The notes under the pieces are model-generated. The model was not told the DNA's origin, made no database searches, and worked only from the letters and a program-made list of their open reading frames with translations. From CAZFVY01 sp964522665 (lineage in GTDB: Bacteria; Verrucomicrobiota; Verrucomicrobiia; Limisphaerales; CAZFVY01), in the NCBI GenBank assembly GCA_964522665.1, contig CAZFVY010000059.1:1-40984 (forward strand): a stretch of DNA of 40,984 nt, read 5' to 3'. Position 1 is the stretch's first letter, and every line of letters begins with the position of its first letter. Positions 23,069 to 31,638 of this stretch are shown in pieces. Position numbers and translations under genes: made by a program.

Positions 23069-24771
23069 TTCGAGGCGTGGATTTCGGATTTCAGGCGCTT
23101 CAGAACTTTCATGGGGCTGTTGGCGTCGCGCCCGAAGGAGTCGTGCAAGCGGGTATATTCGACGTAGAGCCGGTCGTAAACGGCGGTGGCGGCCGGCGAC
23201 GGGCGGTACATTTTCTTCGCGACCCGCGCCATCTTGCCGGCGGCCGCGTTGAGGTCGGGATAAGCGCCAGCGGCGACCGCCGCGTGCATGGCGGCGCCCA
23301 AAGCGCAGGTTTGCTCGGAAGCGGCGACTTTGATCGGCCGGCCGGTGACGTCGGCGTAAATCTGCATCAAGAGCGGGTTCTTCTGCGCCAAACCGCCGCA
23401 GCCGTACAACTCCGTGATCGCCACGCCCTGGCTGGTAAACGCTTCGATGATCTTGCGCGTGCCAAACGCCGTCGCTTCGATCAGCGCCCGATAGATTTCG
23501 TGCGGTCGGGCGCTGAGCGAATAGCCGACCAAGAGGCCGGTCAGATCAGCGTCCACCAGGACGGAACGATTGCCATTCCACCAATCCAACGCCAGCAGAC
23601 CGCTTTCGCCAGGTCGCAATTGAGCGGCCTGCTTTTCGAGGTACTGGTAGCCGCTGAGACCGGCCTTCTTGGCCTCCGTCCCGACGTACGCGGGCATCCC
23701 GTGGCTAATGTGCCACGAAAAAAGGTCGCCGACGCCGGACTGGCCGGCTTCATAGCCCCAGAGTCCGGGCACGATTCCATCCTGAACCACGCCGCAAATG
23801 CCTTCCACCTCCTGACGCGTTTCGCCGAGCAGCAGATGGCACGTCGAGGTGCCGAGGATCATGACCAGTTTTCCCGGTGTGGTCACGGTGCAGGCGGACA
23901 CCGCCGCGTGCGCGTCGATGTTCCCCACCGCGACCGGGGTCCCTTCGCGCAAGCCGGTGAGGCGCGCCATCGCTTTGGTCAGCCCGCCGGCCAACGCGCC
24001 GGGTGGGTAAAACGTATGCTGGAGTTTCTCGGCGACGACGTTTTCCAGCGCGGGATGCAGCGCGCGAAAAAAGTCCTTGCCCGGGTAGGTCCAACCGCCC
24101 TGGCCGTCCTGGTAAACCCACATCGACTTGAAGCCCGCCGCGGACAGCCCGCGTTTTTCCAACCCGCAAAGTTGCCACGTAATCCAGTCACCCGCCTCGA
24201 TGAATCGCTCGGCGGCGTGATAAACCTCGGGCGCATCGTTGACGGTTTCCAGGAGTTTGGCGAAAAACCATTCGCTCGAATACTTGCCGCCATAGACTGG
24301 CACAAACGCTTCGCCACGCTCGCGGCCCAGCTCGTTGATGCGGTTGGCTTCGGGTTGGGCCGCGTGATGTTTCCAGAGCTTAACCCAGGCGTGTGGGTTT
24401 TTCCGCCAGCGCTGTTCCAGGCAGAGCGGCGAGCCATCCGCGCGAGTGGGGAGCATCGTGCAACAGGTGAAATCGGTCCCGAGGCCGATGACCTGTTCCG
24501 GTTTGACCCGCGCCGCGCGTAAGACTTTGGGGATCGTGGCTGAGAGGACGGCGAGATAATCGGCGGGGTTTTGGAGCGCGGTATCCGGCGGCAGCCGCTT
24601 CTTGTCGCCGGGTAGGGTCGTATCGCAGACGCCGTCCGTGTATTCGTGAACCGCGGAGGCCACTTCGCGACCCGTCTCGACCTCGACCAAGAGGGCGCGC
24701 CCAGAAAGCGTGCCGAAATCAATGCCGAGCACGTAGCGCCGGCCATTCGCGTTCGCGCGGATGGATTTCAT
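23065..24771 (-). CDS. araB: Ribulokinase (FGGY family)
   Basis: AraB phosphorylates L-ribulose, the second step of L-arabinose use. The FGGY kinase fold begins with the ATP-phosphate loop YVLGIDFGTLSGR (about 13-25). GTDFTCCTMLP, VGNIDAHAAV, LGTSTCHLLLGE and the C-terminal GGLAQKNPLLMQIYADV with EQTCALGAAMHAA follow, all typical of ribulokinase rather than xylulokinase. The ATG at 24771 gives 568 residues, the usual family length; the frame continues 40 codons upstream to 24891, but that extension is Pro/Arg-rich and unconserved. No isomerase (araA) or epimerase (araD) is nearby, so the pathway genes are scattered. The downstream GNAT gene overlaps by 4 nt. Confidence 0.92.
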   Translation of the reverse strand: MKSIRANANGRRYVLGIDFGTLSGRALLVEVETGREVASAVHEYTDGVCDTTLPGDKKRLPPDTALQNPADYLAVLSATIPKVLRAARVKPEQVIGLGTDFTCCTMLPTRADGSPLCLEQRWRKNPHAWVKLWKHHAAQPEANRINELGRERGEAFVPVYGGKYSSEWFFAKLLETVNDAPEVYHAAERFIEAGDWITWQLCGLEKRGLSAAGFKSMWVYQDGQGGWTYPGKDFFRALHPALENVVAEKLQHTFYPPGALAGGLTKAMARLTGLREGTPVAVGNIDAHAAVSACTVTTPGKLVMILGTSTCHLLLGETRQEVEGICGVVQDGIVPGLWGYEAGQSGVGDLFSWHISHGMPAYVGTEAKKAGLSGYQYLEKQAAQLRPGESGLLALDWWNGNRSVLVDADLTGLLVGYSLSARPHEIYRALIEATAFGTRKIIEAFTSQGVAITELYGCGGLAQKNPLLMQIYADVTGRPIKVAASEQTCALGAAMHAAVAAGAYPDLNAAAGKMARVAKKMYRPSPAATAVYDRLYVEYTRLHDSFGRDANSPMKVLKRLKSEIHASK

Positions 24772-25106
24772 GCGGCGCAAGTCTTGCAGACGTTTCGACG
24801 GCGGCAAGTTGAAAACGGCGACCGTCGAAAATGGCGTCCCGCGGTGGCTGCGCGGAGACCCGGGCGACGGGTCATAGATCGGCATGCGCATGCGCGGCCG
24901 TGGGTGGTTTTAGGTGATCGGGAAGGTTAGTTCATACTTTTAGTCCATCGAATGCGCTGGCAGAATTGAAGTAACAAAACTCAATCAAACATGGCATCGC
25001 TCCAGAATCCGGAAGCAGTGTCCTTTGCTCTTACGCTGGGAAAAATCCGCGTTCCGACGCCGAGGGTGATCGCCCCCAAGGCTGACCGCTTTTTGAAAGG
25101 GAGGTT
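24772..25106. other. Intergenic region between divergent araB and the PQQ-like lipoprotein
   Basis: About 335 bp hold the divergent promoters of both genes, but I see no confident -35/-10 pair. The only distinct element is a strong GGGAGG Shine-Dalgarno at 25100-25104 for the rightward gene. If araB begins at 24891 instead, the gap shrinks to 215 bp. No RNA gene is seen. Confidence 0.4.
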
Positions 25107-25912
25107 ATGCCAGTTCTTATGAAGCCACGTCACTTCATTGCCCTTTTGCCACTCTGCGCCTTGCTGCTCGTGGCGTGCGGTCGGGAAGCAAACGCTCAAG
25201 TGGGCGCGGCCAGCTCGACCGCCGACTGGCCCACCTACAACCACGACGCCGCCGGCTGGCGCTTCAATCCCCCTGAGAAAACCCTCGGCCCCGCCAACGT
25301 CGGCCAGCCCGTCGAGAAATGGCGCTTCCCCGCCGCCGGCTCCAAGGAAACGGTCGGCGTCGTCCACGCCACGCGCGTGCAGGCGCTCCCCAGCCCCGTG
25401 GGCGGATTGCAGACCGGTTGCGCGATGGATGGGCGCACGATCTTCAGCAACGGCATCAATGGCATCCAGTTGGGCACCCAGGAGAGTCCGCTCGCCGCCG
25501 GTCAACTGCCGACTGGAGGGCGGGTGACGGCCACCTCGACCGATCTCCGAACCGAACGTTGGCGCCACGAACGTCCGAAGATTCCCGAGATGGGCGGCAC
25601 GCCGGGGAACCCGATCTACCGCGACGTGGGTGATGTCGTCGGGTCGGGCATCGCCGCGGCCAACGGCGTGGCGTACTTCACCGCCGTCGGCAGCGGCAAA
25701 GTGGTGGCCCTCGATGCCGCCACCGGCGCCGTGCTCAAGGAGATCACCATCGGACCGTTGTGGGAAGGGCCATCCGTCTCCCGCGGCCGGGTGTACGTCG
25801 GTGGGGCAACACGCTCTTTTCACCCAACGAGTTTGAATGCTTCTTCCCCAAGCAGTACACTGGCAGCGTCCGTTGCTTCGGCTTGCCCGGAAACGATGGG
25901 GCGGGTGATTGA
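25107..25912 (+). pseudogene. PQQ-binding-like lipoprotein with a -1 frameshift and probable internal deletion
   Basis: The N-terminus has a lipoprotein signal (LLPLCALLLVAC, Cys24) followed by DWPTYNHDAAGWRFNP, the start of a PQQ-like propeller. Blades continue to VVALDAATGAVLKEI and GPSVSRGRVYVG. At the GGGG run 25803-25806 the sensible reading jumps frame: adding one G gives YVGGGNTLFSPNEFEC and a Cys-containing tail ending at TGA 25910-25912, whereas the literal frame continues with a low-complexity Ser/Pro tail to 25991. Full-length relatives are, from memory, considerably longer, and the junction VGVVHATRVQALPSP looks contracted, so a central portion may be missing. The first ATG has GGAGG only 2 nt away; the one at 25119 is the alternative. 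It is either a decaying gene or an assembly error in a G homopolymer. Confidence 0.72.
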
Positions 25913-26007
25913 TCCGGTGGGGCCGACATCGCCTCATTCACCAAAGCATAATCGAGGAGCCGGCGCCAACCGGTGGGACCTGCGGTCGTGACTGGCGGAA
26001 ATGGTTG

Positions 26008-28059
26008 TCAGCGCACGACGGCCCGGAAGAATCGAGTCTCTTTTGAAACGTCGAACAAAAGCGAGTTCATACTATTGGTGAGGACGGGCGGCTGGGTTAC
26101 GTCGTTCCATCCGTCCCTAGTTCCGACCTTCGAGTTTTGCTGAAGGACGGCGTTGGTCGGCCACAACAACGTCAATCCGGTGGTCGAATGGACGAAGTCA
26201 ATCGGCGGCCCCACCTCGAGTGAGTCTGATCGCGCGATCAGCCCACTTCGTGTGACTACCACGAATCTCCCGGCTCCGTAGGCAAGGGATCCGGCATTTG
26301 ATCCTGATCCGTTACGCGCCACTGTGGTGACCAAATTCGTCCGCGAGGTCCACGTGACGCCGTTGGTCGAGGTGAGCATCGCCGTCAGGGAATAAAAATA
26401 GTCCGACGGATCATATCCGAAGGCGGTGCAGACAAAGGAGCCGCCGCCGAAGGCGATTGAGCCAAGGGAGATCGGCTCGCTCATCTTGGTCCAGCTAATT
26501 CCGTTGGTCGATGTGCGTATGATCCCTCTGTCAACGGTGTTTCCGACCGCGACGAATAGTCCATCGCCGTAGGCCACGGAATTAAGAGCTCCCGCGTAGT
26601 CGGTCTGCGCGGACCAATGAATTCCATCGACGGAGGTCTCGGTATCCGTGACGCCGACCGCGACAAATTCACCATTTCCATACGTGACGCCCGATAAATA
26701 ATTGGAACTGGCAGGCCGTTGGCTCGTCCAGGTTACCCCGTCAGCGGACGTAAGGATTCGATTTTGACCGGCGGCCCCACCGACGGCGACAAAGGTTCCA
26801 TTGCCGAAGGCGACCGATCGGAGCAGGGCATTGGTCCCCAATCCAGAATCGCGCGCGAGCCAGGTCGTGGCGTCGAGTGAGGTCGCAATCTGGTTTGAGC
26901 CGACGGCCACAAACAGGCCAAGGCCGTAGGCCAAGCCTGCTGGGGTGAACGACAGGGCCGCCGAACGGGACCAAGCTTCGCTGTCATGGGAGGCGAACAC
27001 CCCTCCCCCTTTGGCCGCGGCGACCCAAACGCCACCACCCCGGACGATCGAAGTGAACGTGTCGTCCAAGGCCGGAACGGGAAGTTGAGCCACTTGGGAC
27101 CAGGCGACATTGTTGGTGGAGGCCAGAATGATCTTTGACGATCCCACGGCAACAAACGTGCCGTTGCCGTAGGCGCCGCCCGTCATAACCTCAGGCGAAA
27201 AAGACGCGCTAAGGCTGGTCCAATTGGTTCCGTCGGGCGATGCCCAAAAGCCATCCGGAGCGTTATCTGGCTGACCGGGAACCGAAGGCCGGCCAGCCAC
27301 AAAAACGCCGCCCCCGTAGGCTATCTCGTTCGGCACAATCCGGTCGGGCAGTTGGGTCGGCGTCCAATTCAAACCATTCTTGGAAGTATAGACATAACTG
27401 GCAAAACCGAATCCAGGAGCGGTCGCAACATATTCGCCAGACCCAAACGCAACACCTGAGAATTGATAGGCGAGGCTCGTAGCCTGCGTTACCCAATTGA
27501 TGCCGTCTGACGATGTGGCAATGAAACCGTTCTGGGACATGAACCTGCCAAACTGCGTCCCCACCGCGACGAACTTGCCGTCCCCATAGACGACTCGGCT
27601 AAGAACCACTCCGCTGCCGAAGCTTTGGCTAATCCAATCAATTCCGTTCGTGGAAGTCACGACGTTGACCGCATCACCCACGGCCACGAATGCGCCGTTT
27701 CCGTACGCGATGTCCGAAAAAGTGACGTAGTCAAACGTGCTCTGGACACTCCAGGCGCCGACGTCGGTTGCGGTGAGAATGTGGCTGCCGCTTATCGCCG
27801 CGAAACGACCGTTCCCGTACGCGATGCGGCCGAATTGATTTGTGACTCCGGAACCCAATGGCGACCAATCAGTTCCGTTGGTTGAGGTGAGTATGGCGCC
27901 GTAGCTCCCGCCCAAGAAAAACCGGCCGGCCGCGAAAACGATTCCGCCAAAAGCCGTCAGGGGCGCCACCTGTGTCCAGTTAGCCAGCGGGTCAGATTGC
28001 GCGGCCGCAATTGTCATCCAATAAATGATGCCCCCTAATATCGATAATTTCCTCTTCAT
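26008..28059 (-). CDS. Secreted 14-repeat beta-propeller protein
   Basis: From the ATG at 28059 the product is 683 residues with a signal peptide ending near IAAAQS. It is built of about 14 imperfect repeats of 35-50 residues with the core (I/V)AYGNG.FVAVG followed by I.TSTDG..W, resembling BNR/Asp-box or sialidase-type propeller blades. Two seven-bladed propellers are a natural reading of 14 repeats. The last roughly 55 residues (GLTLLWPTNAVLQQNS ... TRFFRAVVR) form a C-terminal module seen on many exported verrucomicrobial proteins. No catalytic residues are identifiable; a binding or surface role is more likely than sialidase activity. Its base composition is lower in GC than the flanking enzymes. 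A TTG at 28089 is a less likely start. Confidence 0.82.
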   Translation of the reverse strand: MKRKLSILGGIIYWMTIAAAQSDPLANWTQVAPLTAFGGIVFAAGRFFLGGSYGAILTSTNGTDWSPLGSGVTNQFGRIAYGNGRFAAISGSHILTATDVGAWSVQSTFDYVTFSDIAYGNGAFVAVGDAVNVVTSTNGIDWISQSFGSGVVLSRVVYGDGKFVAVGTQFGRFMSQNGFIATSSDGINWVTQATSLAYQFSGVAFGSGEYVATAPGFGFASYVYTSKNGLNWTPTQLPDRIVPNEIAYGGGVFVAGRPSVPGQPDNAPDGFWASPDGTNWTSLSASFSPEVMTGGAYGNGTFVAVGSSKIILASTNNVAWSQVAQLPVPALDDTFTSIVRGGGVWVAAAKGGGVFASHDSEAWSRSAALSFTPAGLAYGLGLFVAVGSNQIATSLDATTWLARDSGLGTNALLRSVAFGNGTFVAVGGAAGQNRILTSADGVTWTSQRPASSNYLSGVTYGNGEFVAVGVTDTETSVDGIHWSAQTDYAGALNSVAYGDGLFVAVGNTVDRGIIRTSTNGISWTKMSEPISLGSIAFGGGSFVCTAFGYDPSDYFYSLTAMLTSTNGVTWTSRTNLVTTVARNGSGSNAGSLAYGAGRFVVVTRSGLIARSDSLEVGPPIDFVHSTTGLTLLWPTNAVLQQNSKVGTRDGWNDVTQPPVLTNSMNSLLFDVSKETRFFRAVVR

Positions 28060-28380
28060 AAAACTCGTCGTGCTCTCCCTAGCTTCCAAGACTTGGCTTG
28101 GCCCGGGACATTCGCACGCTTGTGAACTCTCCGCAAGTAGCGGCGCGGCTTGGCGAGCTGACTCGTGCTGAGGGATCGGGTCCGGGCGGGGCGGCCTTTT
28201 ACTGGGGTGGCGGGCCTCAGATTGGCGAGCGAGAAAAGCTGCTATGGATTCTTAACGTTCTCAATAATAAAGAATTACACAGAATTGGGCCTCCTCGTTG
28301 ACCGCTCGCCGCAACGCCGGAAAATCTGGGCGACGAGTTTGACATTGCGCTGGCCGCTGTGATACCGTCGCCCGCTTTTT
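28060..28380. other. Intergenic region between divergent propeller gene and asd
   Basis: This stretch has no supported gene; its open frames are short and unconserved. The only recognisable element is a promoter-like sequence near 28339-28366, just before asd (separate entry). Confidence 0.45.
28339..28366 (+). promoter_or_regulatory. Putative promoter of asd
   Basis: A perfect TTGACA (28339-28344) is followed after 16 bp by GATACC (28361-28366) with a TGTG before it. Initiation would fall near 28373, leaving a leader of under 10 nt before the asd ATG, which also lacks a Shine-Dalgarno; the mRNA would be almost leaderless. The -10 match is weak. Confidence 0.35.
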
Positions 28381-29385
28381 ATGAATCGTAATCCGCATGT
28401 AGCAGTCGTCGGCGCCACGGGCGCCGTGGGCATCGAAATGATTAAAACGCTGGAGAAGCGCCATTTCCCGGTGGGGAAGTTGACGTTGCTGGCGTCGGCG
28501 CGCTCGGTCGGCAAGAAGCTGAAGTTTCGGGGCCAGGACGTGGTGGTTCAGGAATTGACCAACGACGCCTTTGGCGGCATCGACATTGCTCTGTTTAGCG
28601 CGGGTGGCAGCATCTCGAAGGCGTTCGCCCCAATTGCCGTCAAAGCCGGTTGCGTGGTGGTGGACAACTCGAGCGCGTTCCGGATGGATGAAACGGTCCC
28701 GCTCGTCGTCCCGGAGATCAACGCGTCGGACGTCAAGGCGCATCGGGGAATCATCGCGAATCCGAACTGCACGACGGCGATCACGCTGATGGCGCTTTAC
28801 CCGCTGCATCAGGCCTTCGGCGTGACCCGGATTTTCGCCTCAAGCTACCAGGCGGTTTCGGGCACGGGCGCCAAAGCCATCGAGGAACTTAGGCGGCAAA
28901 TCGGGCAGATTGTCGCCCGTGAGCAGGTCACGCGAGAGGTTTACCCGCATCAAATCGCGTTCAACGTGATTCCGCATGTCGATTCGTTTCTTCCGTCGGG
29001 CTACACGAAGGAGGAGATGAAGATGGAGAATGAAGGGCGGAAGATTATGCATCAGCCGGCGTTTCGCGCGAGCGTGACGTGCGTGCGGGTGCCCGTGTAC
29101 CGGGCGCATTCGGTGGCGGTGAGCGCGGAGTTCACGAAACCGGTCACCGTGGAGGCGGCGCGCGACGTGTTGAGCCGGGCGCCGGGGCTGGATTTGGTGG
29201 ACCATCCCGAGAAGGCGGAATATCCGCTTCCGCTCTACGTCGCGGAGAAGGACAATTGCCAGGTCGGACGCATCCGCTTGGATTGCGCGTTGGACAACGG
29301 CCTTTGCTTTTGGGTTTCCGGCGATCAACTGCTCAAGGGAGCGGCGCTTAACGCGGTTCAGATTGCCGAGGAATTGCTGAAATAG
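28381..29385 (+). CDS. asd: Aspartate-semialdehyde dehydrogenase
   Basis: Asd reduces aspartyl-phosphate to aspartate semialdehyde with NADPH, feeding lysine/diaminopimelate, threonine and methionine synthesis. The 334 residues start with the dinucleotide loop VGATGAVG (10-17). Catalytic Cys130 lies in IANPNCTT, the active-site base His243 in VYRAHSVAV, and SSYQAVSGTGAKA and the closing DNGLCFWVSGDQLLKGAA segment are intact. The length and motifs match the Gram-positive/archaeal-like branch of the family more than the longer E. coli enzyme. It is a single-gene unit: neighbours are on the opposite strand and no lysine or threonine genes are adjacent. Confidence 0.96.
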   Translation: MNRNPHVAVVGATGAVGIEMIKTLEKRHFPVGKLTLLASARSVGKKLKFRGQDVVVQELTNDAFGGIDIALFSAGGSISKAFAPIAVKAGCVVVDNSSAFRMDETVPLVVPEINASDVKAHRGIIANPNCTTAITLMALYPLHQAFGVTRIFASSYQAVSGTGAKAIEELRRQIGQIVAREQVTREVYPHQIAFNVIPHVDSFLPSGYTKEEMKMENEGRKIMHQPAFRASVTCVRVPVYRAHSVAVSAEFTKPVTVEAARDVLSRAPGLDLVDHPEKAEYPLPLYVAEKDNCQVGRIRLDCALDNGLCFWVSGDQLLKGAALNAVQIAEELLK

Positions 29386-29416
29386 GCGGCCCGGCGGAGC
29401 CCTGGCTCGTCTTTTT

Positions 29417-30160
29417 TCAATCTTCCCGCCGGAGGCCAATCAGGCAGCGGCCGCCGAATACCCGTGGCCAGCGGGAAAGCGCGGCGTCGATGCGTTGCAG
29501 CCAATTCAGGCAACCGCGCGGGTAGAACGCCGGCAGGCTGAATCCGCCGGAAAAGAGGTAACTGAAGCAGGCAAAGGCTTCGGCGTGAAAAAGCGACCAG
29601 CCCGGCGGCCAAACTGATTGCTTCTGTCTGAAGAAGAGTCGCGTGGCGTTGCCTTGCGCCGCGTAGTAAAGGCGTGATTTCGGCGCGACGGGCGAGAGGT
29701 CGATTGGCTTTCCGTAGGCCACTGGCTCATGGTGAAAGAGGCCGTAGGCCAGGAGGCTGATCTGACTAATGTACGGTTCGAACAGGATGATTCGTCCGCC
29801 CGGCGCGACGACGCGGTGCGCCTCTTTGAAAAACGCGCCCGGAGTGGCGAGGTGGTGGAATACGTCAAAGAGAATCAAGTGCGAAACCGCGCCGTCGTGC
29901 AGCGGCATATCGTAACCGTCGCAGACCAAATCAAGCCCTGGATTCGGGAAGAGATCGGTCAAGAGCGCCTCCTGCAAACGAGTCTTCAAGGCGCCGATCC
30001 CCGACCCAAGTTCGACGACGCGCCCGGGGATTTGGGCGTCGATCAAACGGGCGATGCGTTCGTAGTATTGCGCGTAGAGCGTCCGCAGGAGCGGCTTGCG
30101 GTCCCACGCGGCGCGATTGCGCTGAATTTCAATCTGATGCTGCCGCAGTGGCGTGGTCAT
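29417..30160 (-). CDS. Class I SAM-dependent methyltransferase
   Basis: From the ATG at 30160 the protein is 247 residues with motif I VVELGSGIG (48-56) and the post-motif segments LILFDVFHHL and GGRIILFEPYIS of the UbiE/Methyltransf_11 group. The C-terminal half is hydrophobic and aromatic-rich (GWSLFHAEAFACFSYLFSGGFS), suggesting membrane association. The start overlaps the stop of the upstream methyltransferase-glycosyltransferase gene in an ATGA; the open frame extends 18 codons further but would enter that gene more deeply. Coupled to a GT2-domain protein, it may methylate a lipid-linked sugar or polyketide-like lipid, but the substrate is unknown. Confidence 0.85.
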   Translation of the reverse strand: MTTPLRQHQIEIQRNRAAWDRKPLLRTLYAQYYERIARLIDAQIPGRVVELGSGIGALKTRLQEALLTDLFPNPGLDLVCDGYDMPLHDGAVSHLILFDVFHHLATPGAFFKEAHRVVAPGGRIILFEPYISQISLLAYGLFHHEPVAYGKPIDLSPVAPKSRLYYAAQGNATRLFFRQKQSVWPPGWSLFHAEAFACFSYLFSGGFSLPAFYPRGCLNWLQRIDAALSRWPRVFGGRCLIGLRRED

Positions 30161-31551
30161 CGAATGAATTTCAGTCGGCCGGCCGCGAAAACCACCATCC
30201 GCAGCAAAAGCCACCCGTGGCGCCAGCGGTGGATGTTCGTGCTGCCGTAGGTGCGCGCCTGGTAACGGATGGGCAGATCCAGAATGCGCAGATTCAGCTT
30301 CGCGGCGCCGAAGAGCAGGTCAAAGTCGCCGAAGGGATCGAAGTCGCCAAAATAGGCGCGGTTTTGCTTAATCGCTTCGTAGTCCGCCCGAAAAACCACC
30401 TTGGTCCCGCACAACGTGTCCTTGATCGATTGGCCGAGCAGCCAACTGAACGCGAGGCCGAAGAATTTGTTGGCGACCATGTTCAGGAACTGCATGGCTT
30501 CCTGCTCCATGGGATAGACCAGCCGCACGCCATTAACGAAGTCGGCGGCGCCCGAACGCGCGACCTCGTAAAACTTGGTCAACTGCTCAGGCGGGACCGT
30601 GAGGTCGGCGTCGAGGATGAACAGGATGTCGCCGGTCGCGACGTCGAAGGCTTCGCGCACGGCGCCCCCTTTGCCCCGGCTTTGCTGCTTGAGCGTTGTG
30701 ATCGTCCGCTCGGGGTGACGGGCCACCGCCCGTTGTATCTCGCCCCAGGTATCGTCGGTCGAATGCCCTTCAATCAAGATGATCTCAGTGCCCAGTCCCA
30801 ACTCGGGCGTGCGTTGAATCGCGGCCTCGATGTTGCCCGCCTCGTTGCGCGCGGGGATCACCACCGAGCAACGGTATTGCCGGCTCGGGTCCGGTCGCGG
30901 ACGGGGCCGCGCCACTAAAAACACGGTGAGGCAAAACGGCTTGAGGATCGGCGCGAGCCACCGATTTAAGAGACCGCCGAGCAAAGGCGTATTGATCGGC
31001 CAGAGAATGCGCGTGTCGAGCTTGATCACTTCCCAGCCCGCGAGGCGCAGGAGGTTTTTGACATCCGACGCCGAAAGCCAGTTTTGCGGTAGCGTGGGCG
31101 CTTTGGCGCCGATTCGCTCCGCCCCGGCGAGGATCGGTCGCCAGAGGTTATTGAAAAAATTGATGACGAGTCGCGTGCGCGGGTGAGCGGCTTGATGCAG
31201 GCTTTCCAGCGTCGCCTGGACGTCCGGCAAATCGTTCACCAAATCGGAAAGCAGGATGTAATCGAATTTCTCCTCCGGCGCGAAGGCGGCCGACTCGGCG
31301 CAGCGAAACTCCAGTTCGGGATGACGCGTCCGGGCCAGTTCGAGCATCGCCGGGCTGAAATCGACCCCCACGCCGCGCGCCGGTTGCACTGCCGCCAACA
31401 GGTCGCCGAGGCCGCACCCGACTTCCAGCACGCGGCGGCCGGGCGGCGTCAAAAAGGCGAAGTGCCGTTTCAGCAAGTCATGGTAATGCCGGGCGTTCTC
31501 CTGCGGCCGAAGCGCGGCGCGGGTTTCGTAAAACGCTCGGCGGTCGATCAT
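30157..31551 (-). CDS. Fusion of SAM methyltransferase and family 2 glycosyltransferase
   Basis: The 464-residue chain has two enzymes. Residues 1 to about 215 are a class I methyltransferase with motif I VLEVGCGLGD (41-50) and VGVDFSPAMLELA. Residues about 225-464 are a GT-A glycosyltransferase of family 2: CSVVIPARNEAGNIEAAI (228-245), EIILIEGHSTDDTW, and the metal/nucleotide-sugar site DAD (314-316) in FILDADLTVPPEQ. KDTLCGTKVVFRADY and FDLLFGAAKLNLRILDLPIRYQAR are typical of dolichol/undecaprenyl-phosphate mannosyl/glucosyltransferases. It lacks the C-terminal membrane helices of full DPM1-type proteins. A role in making a methylated, lipid-linked sugar for the envelope is inferred. The stop overlaps the next methyltransferase by 4 nt. 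Confidence 0.9.
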   Translation of the reverse strand: MIDRRAFYETRAALRPQENARHYHDLLKRHFAFLTPPGRRVLEVGCGLGDLLAAVQPARGVGVDFSPAMLELARTRHPELEFRCAESAAFAPEEKFDYILLSDLVNDLPDVQATLESLHQAAHPRTRLVINFFNNLWRPILAGAERIGAKAPTLPQNWLSASDVKNLLRLAGWEVIKLDTRILWPINTPLLGGLLNRWLAPILKPFCLTVFLVARPRPRPDPSRQYRCSVVIPARNEAGNIEAAIQRTPELGLGTEIILIEGHSTDDTWGEIQRAVARHPERTITTLKQQSRGKGGAVREAFDVATGDILFILDADLTVPPEQLTKFYEVARSGAADFVNGVRLVYPMEQEAMQFLNMVANKFFGLAFSWLLGQSIKDTLCGTKVVFRADYEAIKQNRAYFGDFDPFGDFDLLFGAAKLNLRILDLPIRYQARTYGSTNIHRWRHGWLLLRMVVFAAGRLKFIR

Positions 31552-31638
31552 TTCGGGGCGAACTTAGCCACTTTTGAAGGGATCGGCAATCCTGTGAAAC
31601 GCCCGTCGTTGGCGCTTAGTCTGCCACCATGAAGAAAC

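Noticed and set aside
23077..24522. A 481-codon open frame antisense to ribulokinase
   Set aside because: It shows the same shadow effect; there are no motifs, no Shine-Dalgarno and biased low-complexity composition.
29397..29417. Possible terminator after asd (GAGC/GCTC hairpin plus T6)
   Set aside because: The stem is only 4 bp and is separated from the T-run by 3 bases; too weak to call.
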